Assembly (NCBI RefSeq): GCF_007992495.1 | Contig: NZ_BKAJ01000020.1 | Location: 55,092 to 119,091, forward strand | Direction: 5' to 3' | Source: Reyranella soli | GTDB lineage: Bacteria > Pseudomonadota > Alphaproteobacteria > Reyranellales > Reyranellaceae | Length of the DNA stretch: 64,000 nt | Shown here: positions 63,964 to 64,000 of the stretch, piece after piece | Layout of the letters: every line of letters begins with the position of its first letter | Numbering within the stretch: position 1 is the stretch's first letter | The notes under the pieces: model-generated | Seen by the model: the letters and a program-made list of their open reading frames with translations, nothing else | Databases searched by the model: none | What the model was told of the DNA's origin: nothing | Made by a program: the position numbers and the translations under genes

Positions 63964-64000
63964 GGGAGCGCGGGCCTCTGGCCCGCTCATGATCATGATG
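63964..64000. repeat. REP-like repeat half, cut by window end
   Basis: GGGAGCGCGGGCCTCTGG, then CTCATGATCATG, matches the first half of the 38343 element exactly over its opening 28 or so bases. The other arm must lie beyond the window. Confidence 0.85.

Overview
The window is high-GC DNA from what looks like an alphaproteobacterium. Pointers are an HdaA-type DnaA paralogue with an N-terminal clamp-binding motif, a 67-residue aa3-type cytochrome oxidase subunit IV, a DUF2066 protein beside purM/purN, and a ppk/ppx pair. A Rhodospirillales or Reyranella-like host is my guess only. I saw no rRNA, tRNA, CRISPR array, insertion sequence or phage gene.

Positions 1 to about 45000 are one large surface-polysaccharide locus of alternating operons. 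(1) 1-1967, minus: a sugar nucleotidyltransferase-HAD phosphatase fusion cut by the window edge, and a glycosyltransferase-like gene. (2) 2173-13906, plus: two zinc-finger SAM methyltransferases flanking two tandem DegT/DnrJ aminotransferases, a third methyltransferase, and three genes that together carry four copies of one poorly described, probably glycosyltransferase-like domain. (3) 14432-23616, minus: a membrane protein, then RfbF, RfbG, a GtrA-like protein, RfbH, an epimerase/reductase, a split transketolase and a polyprenol-type GT2. The Rfb enzymes are the CDP-3,6-dideoxyhexose route. (4) 23843-28229: two PhyH-type dioxygenases, a methyltransferase and an acyltransferase-3. (5) 28486-38371, plus: a second split transketolase, a third dioxygenase with a small 'sporadic carbohydrate cluster' protein, a methyltransferase, three NDP-sugar SDRs, an HldE-like enzyme with its two domains in reversed order, a HAD phosphatase and an APH-like kinase. 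(6) 38402-45030: an ABC polysaccharide exporter (Wzt/Wzm type), a TPR protein, a second glycosyltransferase-like protein, a NUDIX hydrolase and a UDP-glucose dehydrogenase-like gene.

Together these genes suggest an ABC-exported glycan built from unusual sugars: 3,6-dideoxyhexoses, possibly heptoses, and amino, C- or O-methylated, acylated, perhaps hydroxylated or two-carbon-branched units. Many genes overlap by ATGA or GTGA, so translation is probably coupled.

From about 45170 to the end the genes are ordinary housekeeping: pepA, holC, an FkbM methyltransferase, a cyclase-family protein, an MFS transporter, an ABC-F ATPase, ndk, oxidase subunit IV, purN, purM, DUF2066, an AI-2E family permease, hdaA, DUF2147, an SDR, a SixA-like phosphatase, ppk and ppx. 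GC-rich hairpin repeats, most with a CTCATGA-type core, sit exactly at gene 3' ends (38343, 47137, 59380, 63964). I consider them one REP-like family.
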